From contig NZ_ATTI01000002.1 of NCBI RefSeq assembly GCF_000419605.1, positions 1 to 64,000 on the forward strand: a stretch of DNA of 64,000 nucleotides, read 5' to 3'. Positions 17,594 to 26,305 of this stretch are shown here, piece by piece. The notes below the pieces were generated by a model that worked only from the letters and a program-made list of their open reading frames with translations, searched no databases and was not told the origin of the DNA. The DNA comes from Sphingomonas phyllosphaerae 5.2 (GTDB lineage Bacteria > Pseudomonadota > Alphaproteobacteria > Sphingomonadales > Sphingomonadaceae). A program made the position numbers and the translations under genes. Positions within the stretch are counted from its first letter, which is position 1. The number at the start of each line of letters is the position of its first letter.

Positions 17594-18720
17594 CCGTAAT
17601 TGCCATTAACTCCATGATCCTCGACGAGCGACTTTCAGGAATTGGCCATTACATCGTCCAGTTACTGACGCACTTTGCGCGTTTTAATCAATCGACTGGT
17701 AATCCGCACCGCCTACTCGGCATCGTACGTGCGCAGGCCGCGCATCACCTGAACGCGATTTCAGGGGTCGAACCGATTGTACTGTCAGGCCACGGTGGCC
17801 GGATAGCGCGCGTGTTGGCCGAGCAGACCACGATTCCGCACAGGCTGCACCGCGAAGGCGTCGATGTGCTACTAAACCCTGCATTTACGGGGCCAATCTG
17901 GGGAGCGCGGCGGATCGCGTTTACCGTTCACGACATATATTTCCGCGTTACGCCCGAGTTGCTACCGCGCGCACAGCGCCTATTCCTGTCGACGCTGGTA
18001 CCGTGGTGCTGCCGCCGCGCGGATGCGGTGATTGCGCCGTCGGAGGTAACTGCCTGCGACCTGCTACGCTATTATCCCGATCTGTTGGGTAAGGTTTCGG
18101 TCATCCCGCTCGCCAGTCGCTTTCCGGGCCCCTTGACTCTGCCAAACGTGTCCCCGGCAGTGCCCCCGTTCGTGTTGCTGGTGGCCGCGCTAACCGGCAA
18201 CAAGAATCCCTTGCCGCTGGTCGCCGCAATCAAATTGCTGCGCGCGCGGCATCCCAACCTGTTTCTGTTACACATCGGCTCTGATCCTGAGGGGCGACTG
18301 GCGGCGGCGCGCGTGCGCCATGGCGCGGACGCATGGATTACCAGCCGATCGGGGGTGAGCGACGCTGACCTGTCTGCTGCCTATCGCGATTGCCTGTGTT
18401 TCGTTATCCCGTCGCTGTACGAGGGCTTCGGGTTGCCGCTGCTGGAGGCGCAGGCACTGGGCGCGCCCGCCATCGCCTCAGATCGTGGTGCTTTGCCGGA
18501 AGTGGGCGGGGAGGGTGCGCTGTATGTCGATCCGACGGACCCAATGGCGATCGCCGCTGCGATTGGCGACCTGATCGACTTCCCGGCGCGGCGGCAAGCG
18601 CTGCGCGTCACGGGGTTCGCGAACCAGGCGCGTTTCTCTTGGGAACGGACTGCGCGGGCGACATGGGAACTGCTGTTAGAAAATGGCGTGGGTCGCCCTG
18701 CGCAGGTGGAAAACGCTTGA
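17590..18720 (+). CDS. Glycosyltransferase family 4 (GT-B fold)
   Basis: 376 aa, starting at GTG 17590, which overlaps the previous stop (GTGA), implying translational coupling. The N-terminus ends in the glycine-containing acceptor loop SGIGHY. The C-terminal donor domain has EGFGLPLLEAQALG (E-x7-E motif, about residue 278) and SDRGALPEVGGEGALYVDP. GT4 enzymes transfer sugars from nucleotide donors with retention of configuration. Here it probably adds one residue to the undecaprenyl-linked repeat unit in the cytoplasm. Donor and acceptor are unknown. Confidence 0.85.
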   Translation: MTVIAINSMILDERLSGIGHYIVQLLTHFARFNQSTGNPHRLLGIVRAQAAHHLNAISGVEPIVLSGHGGRIARVLAEQTTIPHRLHREGVDVLLNPAFTGPIWGARRIAFTVHDIYFRVTPELLPRAQRLFLSTLVPWCCRRADAVIAPSEVTACDLLRYYPDLLGKVSVIPLASRFPGPLTLPNVSPAVPPFVLLVAALTGNKNPLPLVAAIKLLRARHPNLFLLHIGSDPEGRLAAARVRHGADAWITSRSGVSDADLSAAYRDCLCFVIPSLYEGFGLPLLEAQALGAPAIASDRGALPEVGGEGALYVDPTDPMAIAAAIGDLIDFPARRQALRVTGFANQARFSWERTARATWELLLENGVGRPAQVENA

Positions 18721-18790
18721 AATCGGGCAAGGTGCGGGCCAGTGGGCCTCAGGTGGCAGGCAAGTGCCCGCATATCATTCGGGGATATCG

Positions 18791-19567
18791 ATGAAAGCCG
18801 TAATTCTCGCGGGAGGGCTGGGCACGCGTCTGAGTGAAGAAACCGCGACCCGGCCCAAGCCGATGGTCGAGGTCGGCGGCCGCCCTATCCTGTGGCATAT
18901 CATGAAAGTCTTTGCAGCGCACGGCGTCAACGACTTCCTGATATGTTGCGGGTACAAAGGCTACGTTATCAAGGAATATTTCGCCAACTATTTCCTCCAC
19001 ATGTCGGACGTCACGTTCGACATGGAACACAACACGATGCACGTCCATCAGCGCAAGGCCGAGCCATGGCGCGTAACGCTGGTCGATACCGGCGAGCTGA
19101 CGATGACCGGTGGACGGCTGGGGTACTTGCGGCCTTACCTGGAGGATCAGGAGGCGTTCTGCATGACCTATGGGGACGGGGTCGCCGATGTTGATGTTGG
19201 CGCGCTGATCGATTTTCATCGCGCGCATGGGCGCAAGGCGACGGTCACCGCGGTGCAGCCATCTGGGCGCTACGGCGCGCTGCTGATCTCGGGCGAACAT
19301 CAGGTTGACGGCTTTGTCGAAAAGCCGCGCGGCGACGGCGGCTGGATCAACGGCGGCTTCTTCGTGCTGTCGCCGCAGGTGCTGGACCTGATCCAAGACG
19401 ATACGACCGTATGGGAGCAGTCACCGCTGGAGACGCTGGCGACCACCGGTGAACTGCGCGCCTTCCATCACACCGGCTTTTGGCAGCCGATGGATACGTT
19501 GCGCGACAAGGTCCACCTCGACCAGTTGTGGAGCTCGGGCCAAGCGCCGTGGAAGGTCTGGTCGTGA
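18791..19567 (+). CDS. rfbF: Glucose-1-phosphate cytidylyltransferase
   Basis: 258 aa from ATG 18791, matching the usual family length of about 257. The nucleotidyltransferase signature LAGGLGTRLSEET...RPKPM opens the protein; TYGDGVADVD (metal-binding Asp), EKPRGDGGWINGGFF and GFWQPMDTLRDK follow in family order. It makes CDP-glucose from CTP and glucose-1-phosphate and so commits sugar to the CDP branch. The next gene is the matching dehydratase, and its GTG start overlaps this gene's stop. Confidence 0.93.
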   Translation: MKAVILAGGLGTRLSEETATRPKPMVEVGGRPILWHIMKVFAAHGVNDFLICCGYKGYVIKEYFANYFLHMSDVTFDMEHNTMHVHQRKAEPWRVTLVDTGELTMTGGRLGYLRPYLEDQEAFCMTYGDGVADVDVGALIDFHRAHGRKATVTAVQPSGRYGALLISGEHQVDGFVEKPRGDGGWINGGFFVLSPQVLDLIQDDTTVWEQSPLETLATTGELRAFHHTGFWQPMDTLRDKVHLDQLWSSGQAPWKVWS

Positions 19568-20613
19568 CGCCGGCGCTTTGGCGGGGACGGCGCGTCCTCG
19601 TCACCGGACATACCGGGTTCAAGGGCAGCTGGCTGACGCTGCTGCTGCGCTCAGTCGGCGCGGAGGTAACAGGGCTTTCGCTGGCGCCGCCGACCACGCC
19701 GAACCTGTTCGACGTGTTGGGGCTAGCGGGCGAAATCCACCATATCGTTGGGGACATCCGCGACGCCGCGAAGGTCGCGGCGGTGATGGCCGAGACTGCA
19801 CCCGACACGGTGCTGCACCTCGCTGCGCAGCCGCTGGTGCGCCGGTCGTATCGCGATCCGTTGGAAACCTACGCCACCAACGTGATGGGCACCGCGCACG
19901 TTCTGCAGGCGGTGCGCGACGTCGCCTCGGTGCGGCATGTCGTCAGCGTGACCACGGACAAATGCTACGAGAATCGCGAATGGTTGTGGTCATATCGCGA
20001 GGACGAAGCGCTGGGCGGCTACGACCCATATTCCAGCAGCAAGGCGTGTGCGGAGCATATCACTGCCGCCTATCGCAGTTCCTTCCTACGTGAGCGCGGC
20101 GTCCATGTCGCGAGCGCGCGCGCTGGCAATGTGATTGGTGGAGGCGATTGGGCAGCGGACCGACTGGTTCCCGATTTCTTCCGCGCTGCCGATAACGGGC
20201 AGCCGGTGGTGTGCCGCTATCCGGCCGCACTGCGTCCATGGCAGCATGTGCTGGAGCCGGTGTCGGGCTATGTTGCCTTGGCGGAGGCGCTGTTTGACCG
20301 TGGCGACGCAGTGGCCGAAGCGTGGAATTTCGGTCCGTCGGAAGAGGATGCGCTGCCGGTCGGTTGGGTCCTCGACCAACTGACGCGGGTCTATGGCGGC
20401 CCTGGCTGGCGGCACGATCCCGCGCCGCAACCGCACGAGGCAGGGCTGCTTAAGCTTGACAGCAGCAAGGCACGCCAGCGGCTCGGCTGGCGGCCGCGCT
20501 GGCGGCTGAAACAGTCGCTCGCCGAGACCGCTGTCTGGCACCGCGCGTGGCGCGGGGGCGAGGACATGCGGCACGTGACGCTGGCGCAGATCAAACGGTT
20601 CATGGGCGGCTGA
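19564..20613 (+). CDS. rfbG: CDP-glucose 4,6-dehydratase
   Basis: 349 aa from GTG 19564, overlapping the rfbF stop by 4 bases. It is an extended short-chain dehydrogenase: VLVTGHTGFKGSWL is the NAD-binding loop with the FKGSW sequence typical of RfbG, TTDKCYEN and YDPYSSSKACAE carry the active-site Tyr/Lys, and ARAGNVIGGGDWA follows. It converts CDP-glucose to CDP-4-keto-6-deoxyglucose. With RfbF it forms the first two steps of all CDP-deoxysugar pathways. No RfbH-type 3-dehydratase follows, so 3-deoxygenation is not predicted. Confidence 0.93.
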   Translation: MTPALWRGRRVLVTGHTGFKGSWLTLLLRSVGAEVTGLSLAPPTTPNLFDVLGLAGEIHHIVGDIRDAAKVAAVMAETAPDTVLHLAAQPLVRRSYRDPLETYATNVMGTAHVLQAVRDVASVRHVVSVTTDKCYENREWLWSYREDEALGGYDPYSSSKACAEHITAAYRSSFLRERGVHVASARAGNVIGGGDWAADRLVPDFFRAADNGQPVVCRYPAALRPWQHVLEPVSGYVALAEALFDRGDAVAEAWNFGPSEEDALPVGWVLDQLTRVYGGPGWRHDPAPQPHEAGLLKLDSSKARQRLGWRPRWRLKQSLAETAVWHRAWRGGEDMRHVTLAQIKRFMGG

Positions 20614-20625
20614 CCTTACACGATC

Positions 20626-21177
20626 ATGAGCAACCTCGCGATCCATCCGACCCCGCTTGACGGGCTGTGCCGCATCGCGCGGCTGCGGCACGGCGACGCG
20701 CGCGGGTTCTTCTCCCGCTTCTTCGACGCTAATCGCTTGGCCGAACTCGGCTGGCCGGGGCCGGTCGTGCAGATGAATCATACGCAGACCGGCTCGACCG
20801 GGACGATCCGCGGGCTGCACTTCCAGCGAGCGCCGCACGGCGAATGGAAATACGTCAGTTGTCTGCGCGGATCGGTGTTCGACGTCGCGGTCGACCTTCG
20901 GCGCGGCTCGGTGACTTACGGCCGCTGGTATGGTGCGGTACTGTCGGCGGCCAACGGCCACAGCCTATGCATTCCCTCCGGGTTCGCGCACGGGTTCCAG
21001 ACGCTGGAGTCAGATTGCGAAATGATTTATCTCCACTCGGCGGCCTATGCCCCGGCATACGAAGGGGGTATCGACGCGCTTGATGCCACTCTGGGGATCG
21101 CCTGGCCGCTACCGGTATCCTCCCGGTCGAACCGGGATATCGCCCTTCCAGCCCTTGACCAAGAGACGGGTTTGTAA
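20626..21177 (+). CDS. RmlC-like NDP-4-keto-6-deoxysugar epimerase
   Basis: A 183-aa protein of the dTDP-4-dehydrorhamnose 3,5-epimerase family: DARGFFSRFF, IRGLHFQ (catalytic His), SGFAHGFQTLE and YAPAYEGGI (catalytic Tyr) are present. Because it sits between the CDP-glucose dehydratase and the C-methyltransferase genes, its substrate is more likely CDP-4-keto-6-deoxyglucose than the dTDP sugar; this is inference. It differs in sequence from the separate rmlC gene at 63,417. Its stop overlaps the next ATG (TAATG). Confidence 0.88.
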   Translation: MSNLAIHPTPLDGLCRIARLRHGDARGFFSRFFDANRLAELGWPGPVVQMNHTQTGSTGTIRGLHFQRAPHGEWKYVSCLRGSVFDVAVDLRRGSVTYGRWYGAVLSAANGHSLCIPSGFAHGFQTLESDCEMIYLHSAAYAPAYEGGIDALDATLGIAWPLPVSSRSNRDIALPALDQETGL

Positions 21178-22403
21178 TGCACTGTCGTCACTGCCATCAG
21201 CCGCTCGACGTGCCGTTCGTCGATCTTGGCGCTTCGCCACCTTCCAATTCCTATCTGACTACCGCCGCGCTCGATCGGCCGGAGCGTTATTATCCGCTGC
21301 GCGTGGCGGTCTGTTCGTCGTGCTGGCTGGTGCAGACCGAGGATTTCACCGACCGCGAAGAGTTTTTCTCCGAGGATTACGCTTATTTCAGCTCGTTCTC
21401 GACCGGCTGGCTAGATCATTCGCGTCGCTATGTCGAGGCGATGCGCGACCGGTTCGCACTGGATTCCGGGTCTCTAGTGGTGGAAGTCGCCGCCAATGAC
21501 GGTTATCTGCTCCAATATGTGACAGCGGCCGGCATCCGCGCGCTGGGAATTGAGCCCACCCACAGCACCGCCAACGCCGCGCGCGCCAAGGGAATAGAGA
21601 TTGTCGAGGAATTCTTCGGGGTGGCGCTGGCCGAACGGCTGGTTACAGAAGGACGCAGCGCCGATTTGACCGCTGCGAACAACGTGCTGGCACATGTTCC
21701 CGACATCAACGATTTCGTAGCCGGATTCGCCCGGTTACTGAAGCCGGCCGGGGTCGCGACTTTCGAGTTCCCGCACCTGCTGGAGATGGTAACCCATGGT
21801 CAGTTCGACACGGTCTATCACGAGCATTACTCTTATCTGTCGCTGACTGCCGTCGATCGCATCTTCGCCGCGAACGGACTTCAGGTGTTCGACGTCGACC
21901 AGATCCAGACTCATGGCGGCAGCTTGCGCGTCTATGCGCAGCGCCTCGATACGGGTTTGCGAACGCGAGGGGGCGTTGTAGAAGCGTTGTTACGGACCGA
22001 AGTTGATCGCGGCGTCGCGACTGCGGCCTTTTACAAAGGCTTTCAAAGCCGAGTTGATCGACTGAAGGATGAATTCGTCCGCTTCCTGCTCGATGCCAAG
22101 CGCGACGGACGGAAGGTTGCCGCCTATGGCGCCGCGGCGAAGGGCAACACGCTGCTCAACTTTGCGGGGGTGCGGCACGACCTTCTTCCCTGGGTAGTTG
22201 ATCGCAATCCTGCCAAAGCGGGCAAGTTTATGCCGGGCAGCCATATCCCGATCGTGGACGAGGATCGAATCCGCGCGGAGCGACCCGAGCTGATCGTGAT
22301 CCTACCCTGGAACATCAAGGACGAGGTCATGGAGCAGTTGAGCTATGCGCGCGAATGGGGCGCCAAGTTCATTACGGCTATTCCGGAACTAGAAATCCGA
22401 TGA
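21177..22403 (+). CDS. NDP-hexose C-methyltransferase (NovU/TylC3 type)
   Basis: A 408-aa protein with the three-part layout of sugar C-methyltransferases: an N-terminal zinc-binding segment (CRHCHQPL, later CSSCW), a SAM-binding domain (VVEVAANDGYLLQ, near residue 101), and a C-terminal domain (HEHYSYLS, QTHGGSLRVYA, YGAAAKGNTLLN). Characterised relatives methylate C-3 of 4-keto-6-deoxy sugars. The gene overlaps its neighbours at both ends within the CDP-sugar block, so a CDP-linked 4-keto-6-deoxyhexose is the likely substrate. Confidence 0.88.
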   Translation: MHCRHCHQPLDVPFVDLGASPPSNSYLTTAALDRPERYYPLRVAVCSSCWLVQTEDFTDREEFFSEDYAYFSSFSTGWLDHSRRYVEAMRDRFALDSGSLVVEVAANDGYLLQYVTAAGIRALGIEPTHSTANAARAKGIEIVEEFFGVALAERLVTEGRSADLTAANNVLAHVPDINDFVAGFARLLKPAGVATFEFPHLLEMVTHGQFDTVYHEHYSYLSLTAVDRIFAANGLQVFDVDQIQTHGGSLRVYAQRLDTGLRTRGGVVEALLRTEVDRGVATAAFYKGFQSRVDRLKDEFVRFLLDAKRDGRKVAAYGAAAKGNTLLNFAGVRHDLLPWVVDRNPAKAGKFMPGSHIPIVDEDRIRAERPELIVILPWNIKDEVMEQLSYAREWGAKFITAIPELEIR

Positions 22404-23500
22404 GCCGTATCCATTACACGAAGCCTTCGATCACGGATCTTGAGGTCGAGTTCGCGTCCGATGCCGCACGCAACGGCTGGGGCAGTGCATGCTATGCCTA
22501 TATCGAACGGTTCGAGCGCGAGTTCGCCGCGTTTCTTGGCTGTCGCCATGCCATTGCCACGTCCAGTTGTACTGGGGCCTTGCATCTCGGGCTCGCGGCA
22601 GCGGGCATCGGCGCGGGTGACGAGGTGATCGTCGCTGACACGAATTGGATCGCCTCCGTTGCTCCTGTCACCTACCTCGGTGCCACGCCGATTTTCGTCG
22701 ACGTTCTGCCCGATAGCTGGTGCATCGATCCGGCTGCAGCCGAGGCGGCGATTACGTCTAGGACGAAGGCGATCATCGCGGTACACCTGTACGGCAATCT
22801 GGCTGACCTACGCGCGCTTCGGGCTGTCGCCGATCGGCACGGCCTGTTGCTGATCGAAGATGCCGCAGAGGCATTCGGGTCGATCTATCACGACACGCGC
22901 GCGGGCGCGTTTGCGGACTTCGGCATCTTCTCGTTTCACGGCACCAAGACGCTGACGACGGGCGAGGGTGGGATGTTCGTGACCTCGCGTGCGGATCTGT
23001 ATGAGAAGGTGCTGACGCTCAACAACCATGGGCGTGTGACGGGTCAGACCAAGCAATTCTGGTCAGATATAATTGGCTATAAGTACAAGATGTCGAACAT
23101 GCAGGCTGCGATAGGTTGTGCGCAGCTTCAGCGTGCCGACGAGCTGATCGCGGGCAAGCGCCGTGTGTTCGAAACGTATCACGACTTATTGAGCGACTTG
23201 CCGCTTAGCATGAACCCCGAACCGGAAGGATGCGTCAATGGCTATTGGATGCCGACGATCGTCATCGACGAAGGAGCAGCGTTCGACCGCCAGGTCGTAC
23301 TGGACGCCTTCAAGGAGGATGAGATTGATGGGCGCGTGTTCTTCTGGCCCGTCAGCATGCTCCCCATGTTCGAGAGCCGCCCGGAAAACGCGATCAGCTA
23401 TTCTCTTTACCGGCGAGCGCTGAACCTTCCCAGTTATCACGACTTGACCGAGGAGGAGATGGCGCGGGTCGCCAACGTGATCCGTACCGTGGTTGGATAG
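22400..23500 (+). CDS. DegT/DnrJ/EryC1/StrS sugar aminotransferase
   Basis: 366 aa from ATG 22400, overlapping the previous stop (ATGA). It is a fold-type I PLP enzyme: TSSCTGALHLGL binds phosphate, LIEDAAEAFGS holds the cofactor Asp, and FSFHGTKTLTTGEGG carries the Schiff-base lysine. Because this lysine is present and the protein lacks the longer Fe-S form of RfbH, it should transaminate rather than 3-deoxygenate. The likely reaction is conversion of a 4-keto sugar to a 4-amino sugar, as in perosamine synthesis. Acting after the C-methyltransferase, it would give a branched amino sugar. Confidence 0.9.
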   Translation: MSRIHYTKPSITDLEVEFASDAARNGWGSACYAYIERFEREFAAFLGCRHAIATSSCTGALHLGLAAAGIGAGDEVIVADTNWIASVAPVTYLGATPIFVDVLPDSWCIDPAAAEAAITSRTKAIIAVHLYGNLADLRALRAVADRHGLLLIEDAAEAFGSIYHDTRAGAFADFGIFSFHGTKTLTTGEGGMFVTSRADLYEKVLTLNNHGRVTGQTKQFWSDIIGYKYKMSNMQAAIGCAQLQRADELIAGKRRVFETYHDLLSDLPLSMNPEPEGCVNGYWMPTIVIDEGAAFDRQVVLDAFKEDEIDGRVFFWPVSMLPMFESRPENAISYSLYRRALNLPSYHDLTEEEMARVANVIRTVVG

Positions 23501-23501
23501 G

Positions 23502-24152
23502 ATGCGCGACTACATTCTCTGGGGCGCGACGGGCCAAGCAAGGGTCCTGATCGAACTCCTCGCGGGCCAGTCGATGCAGCTGGTCGCGTTGGTGGATCGC
23601 GCCGTGGCGGAGCCTCCGCTCCCAGGCGTGACGATGCTGCGCGATGCTGAAGCATTGGACACGTGGCTAAACGAACGAGAGGCGCCGCTGCCCGGCGCGC
23701 TGGTCGCGATCGGCGGTCATCATGGTGCGGAGAGGCGCCGATTGCAGCAGGCGCTGCAGCAGCGCGGGGTGAAGATCCTTTGCGCCATCCATCGTGCCGC
23801 CTATGTGGCCACCGACGCGATGGTCGGGGCGGGTAGCCAGGTGTTGGCTGGCAGCGTGGTCGCCGCCCGAGCCCAACTGGGCGAGGCGGTCATCGTTAAT
23901 ACCGGCGTAACTGTAGATCATGATTGCGTGATCGATGCAGGAGTTCACCTCGCTCCAGGTGTCACGCTCGCCGGCGAGATAATGGTCGGCAGGGATGCCT
24001 TCGTCGGCGCCGGGGCGACTGTGCTGCCCCGTCTGCGAATCGGGGCGGGGGCGATCGTCGGGGCCGGCGCGGTGGTGACGCGCGACGTTGTCGCGGGCGC
24101 GACCGTCGTCGGAGTTCCGGCGAGGGCGATTTCCGCAAGCGGATCGGCATGA
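23502..24152 (+). CDS. PglD/NeuD-family sugar N-acyltransferase
   Basis: 216 aa; ATG 23502 lies one base after the previous stop. The N-terminal Rossmann-like domain (YILWGATGQARVLIELL) binds the nucleotide sugar in PglD. A C-terminal left-handed beta-helix of hexapeptide repeats follows (TVDHDCVIDAGVHLAPG, FVGAGATVLPRLRIG), where the His in VDHDC corresponds to the catalytic base. Relatives acetylate 4-amino-4,6-dideoxysugars. Placed directly after the aminotransferase gene, it probably acylates the new amino group. Confidence 0.87.
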   Translation: MRDYILWGATGQARVLIELLAGQSMQLVALVDRAVAEPPLPGVTMLRDAEALDTWLNEREAPLPGALVAIGGHHGAERRRLQQALQQRGVKILCAIHRAAYVATDAMVGAGSQVLAGSVVAARAQLGEAVIVNTGVTVDHDCVIDAGVHLAPGVTLAGEIMVGRDAFVGAGATVLPRLRIGAGAIVGAGAVVTRDVVAGATVVGVPARAISASGSA

Positions 24153-24772
24153 CGATCGCGCGTATCCTTCAAGCTTATGTAGAGCGGCAGATCGCCCATG
24201 TGGTCCCAGGCTTTTCCGATGCGATCTCTCTTCCCCTCGCTGCTGTCGAGGAGGCGGTGGAGCGGATCGAGTGCAACGTCCGCGCGCAGCATGGCGGCGA
24301 ACGAGGATTTGACCCGCTCATCTCCGGGCAATATGCCACCTTCCTGTATTATCTCGCCCATGTGCTTCGTATGGATCGTGAACGAGCGACGCACGTCTTC
24401 CTGCTCAACAAGGCACTGAACGGAATCGACTTATTTTACGACGTGGTTATGCCCGATCATTTCCTCATTGGGCACACGGTAGGGATGGTATTTGCTAAGG
24501 CCGACTATGGCGATTACTGCGTCTTTCATCAGGGATGCACGGTCGGACGCATCTTGGCGGATCGCCCGATACTAGGCGAGGGAGTCGTCATCTATCCTGG
24601 CGGTGCTATCATCGGGCGCTGTCGCGTCGGGCCGAACACTGTCGTGTCAGCCGGCGTCCAGGTTATTAACACGGACACACCAGGCAACTGCATCGTGTTC
24701 CAAGGCGAGAATGGCCGGCCGTTCTTCAAGCCAATCAGGGAGCGCTTCTATGCGCGCTATTACCGGGCTTAG
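24149..24772 (+). CDS. Serine acetyltransferase-like hexapeptide acyltransferase
   Basis: 207 aa from ATG 24149, overlapping the PglD-like stop. A helical N-terminal half (residues 1-95) resembles the helical domain of CysE-type enzymes; the C-terminal left-handed beta-helix carries FHQGCTVGRI (likely catalytic His) and NTVVSAGVQVINTDTPG. In an EPS operon it more likely adds an O- or N-acyl group to a sugar, or makes an acyl-amino acid decoration, than serves cysteine synthesis. The exact acceptor is unknown. It overlaps the flippase gene by 23 bp. Confidence 0.75.
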   Translation: MTIARILQAYVERQIAHVVPGFSDAISLPLAAVEEAVERIECNVRAQHGGERGFDPLISGQYATFLYYLAHVLRMDRERATHVFLLNKALNGIDLFYDVVMPDHFLIGHTVGMVFAKADYGDYCVFHQGCTVGRILADRPILGEGVVIYPGGAIIGRCRVGPNTVVSAGVQVINTDTPGNCIVFQGENGRPFFKPIRERFYARYYRA

Positions 24773-26288
24773 GCGACTGGCTGGTAGGTCGGCGGGCCTG
24801 CGCGTCAATCTCGTCGCGAACTATGTGGGTCAAGGATGGACTGCGATCGCCAACATCGCGTTCATCCCAGCCTACATCCATTATCTTGGCGTTCAAGCCT
24901 ATGGGCTAATCGGCGTATTCGCTATCATCCTGTCGACCGCCAGCCTGCTTGACGGGGGTTTAACACCGACATTAAATCGAGAACTGGCGACCTTCTCCGC
25001 AGGAGGGCATACCGTCCAATATGTCCGCAACCTGCTGCGCACGATCAATCTGATCTGCGCGGCTGGGTTCGTTCTGGTGACGTTGGCGGGCTTGGCTGCA
25101 GCCCCGGCGCTGGCGGCGCACTGGATCGGCGATCGGTCGTTGCCGCCGGGGACGGTGGTTCAGTCGCTCTTTCTCATGATCTTGATGGCGGCTCTGCGTA
25201 TCGTCGAGGGAGTACAGCGGAGCGCGTTGCTGGGTCTGCACCGACATGTCCTGCTGAACTTGCTGTCGATGATTACGGTGACTTTGCGTGCGGGAGGGGT
25301 CATCGCGCCGCTGGCACTCGTGTCGGCAACTCCGCAAATGTTCTTCTGCTGGCAGGCCACAATATCGGCAGTGTCAGTCGCCGCCTTCGCCGTGGCGGTG
25401 CGTAAGAGTATTCCTTCGTCCGAGCGCCGACCACGCTTCGACCCGGCGATCGTGCGAACGCTGCGGCATTTTGCGGGTGGCGTCCTAGGGGCGACGGCCT
25501 TGGCCGTGGTCCTGACTCAGGCGGACAAGATCCTCTTGGTCAAGCTAGTTCCGCTGGACCAGTTCAGCGCTTATGCCTTGGCGACCGCAATCGCGAGCGG
25601 GCTGTATCAGGTCGTAAGCCCGGTGTCGCAATCCTATTACCCTGTCTTTACGAGTCGGATGGCGAGCGGGCAAAACCAGCTGGCGATGTCCTATCATCAG
25701 GGATCGCAGATCGTGTCGGCGACGGTAGGCCCGCCTGCGGCTATCCTGTCTTTCTTCTCCGGTCCGGTGCTGACGCTGTGGACCGGTAATCCCCCGCTCG
25801 CTGCTATGGCTAGCCCTATTTTATCACTGCTTGCACTGGGCACCGCGTGTCATTGTGCGATGTACATGCCCTACATGCTTCAATTGTCCGCCGGATGGTC
25901 TGGATTGGCGATGAGGATGAATATCGCCGCAGTCCTGATAGTGTTTCCGGCGTTACTAATCGTAGTCCCTCGCGCAGGTATGATCGGTGCGGCCGTGATC
26001 TGGCTGGTGCTGAATGCCGGCGCACTGGTTACCACGATCCGTATCATGCACCGACGCCTGTTGATAGGCGAGATGCGACGATGGTACGTGCAGGATCTAC
26101 TGATCCCGTTCGGGGTGGCGTTCGGCGTAGCCGCGCTGTGCCGTTTCCTCTATCCCGACACAGCAACTCCTGCGGTCCGGCTACTCGCCCTTGGAGCCTC
26201 ATGCGTTGTGACGCTGATCGCGGGAATTTTGACGGTTTCTTTTCTACGCGAGCGGATTAGCTCGCTTGTAAAACGGTGTCTCGCCTGA
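24750..26288 (+). CDS. Wzx-type polysaccharide flippase
   Basis: 512 aa from ATG 24750, preceded by AGGGAG. Topology is that of the MOP/PST exporters: 12-14 hydrophobic segments from NLVANYVGQGWTAIANIAFI onward, with YYPVFTSRMASG between the two halves. It should move the undecaprenyl-linked repeat unit to the periplasmic face. The start lies inside the upstream acyltransferase gene, so the two are translationally linked. Confidence 0.85.
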   Translation: MRAITGLRRLAGRSAGLRVNLVANYVGQGWTAIANIAFIPAYIHYLGVQAYGLIGVFAIILSTASLLDGGLTPTLNRELATFSAGGHTVQYVRNLLRTINLICAAGFVLVTLAGLAAAPALAAHWIGDRSLPPGTVVQSLFLMILMAALRIVEGVQRSALLGLHRHVLLNLLSMITVTLRAGGVIAPLALVSATPQMFFCWQATISAVSVAAFAVAVRKSIPSSERRPRFDPAIVRTLRHFAGGVLGATALAVVLTQADKILLVKLVPLDQFSAYALATAIASGLYQVVSPVSQSYYPVFTSRMASGQNQLAMSYHQGSQIVSATVGPPAAILSFFSGPVLTLWTGNPPLAAMASPILSLLALGTACHCAMYMPYMLQLSAGWSGLAMRMNIAAVLIVFPALLIVVPRAGMIGAAVIWLVLNAGALVTTIRIMHRRLLIGEMRRWYVQDLLIPFGVAFGVAALCRFLYPDTATPAVRLLALGASCVVTLIAGILTVSFLRERISSLVKRCLA

Positions 26289-26305
26289 ACCATCGGAGAT
26301 CTCCC

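Noticed and set aside
22400..23500. RfbH-type CDP-4-keto-6-deoxyglucose-3-dehydrase
   Set aside because: The Schiff-base lysine is present (HGTKTLTTGEGG) and the protein is too short and lacks the Fe-S cysteine pattern, so an aminotransferase fits better.
24149..24772. Housekeeping serine acetyltransferase CysE
   Set aside because: It is embedded with overlaps between a sugar N-acyltransferase and a flippase gene and is shorter than CysE; an EPS-related acyltransferase is more likely.
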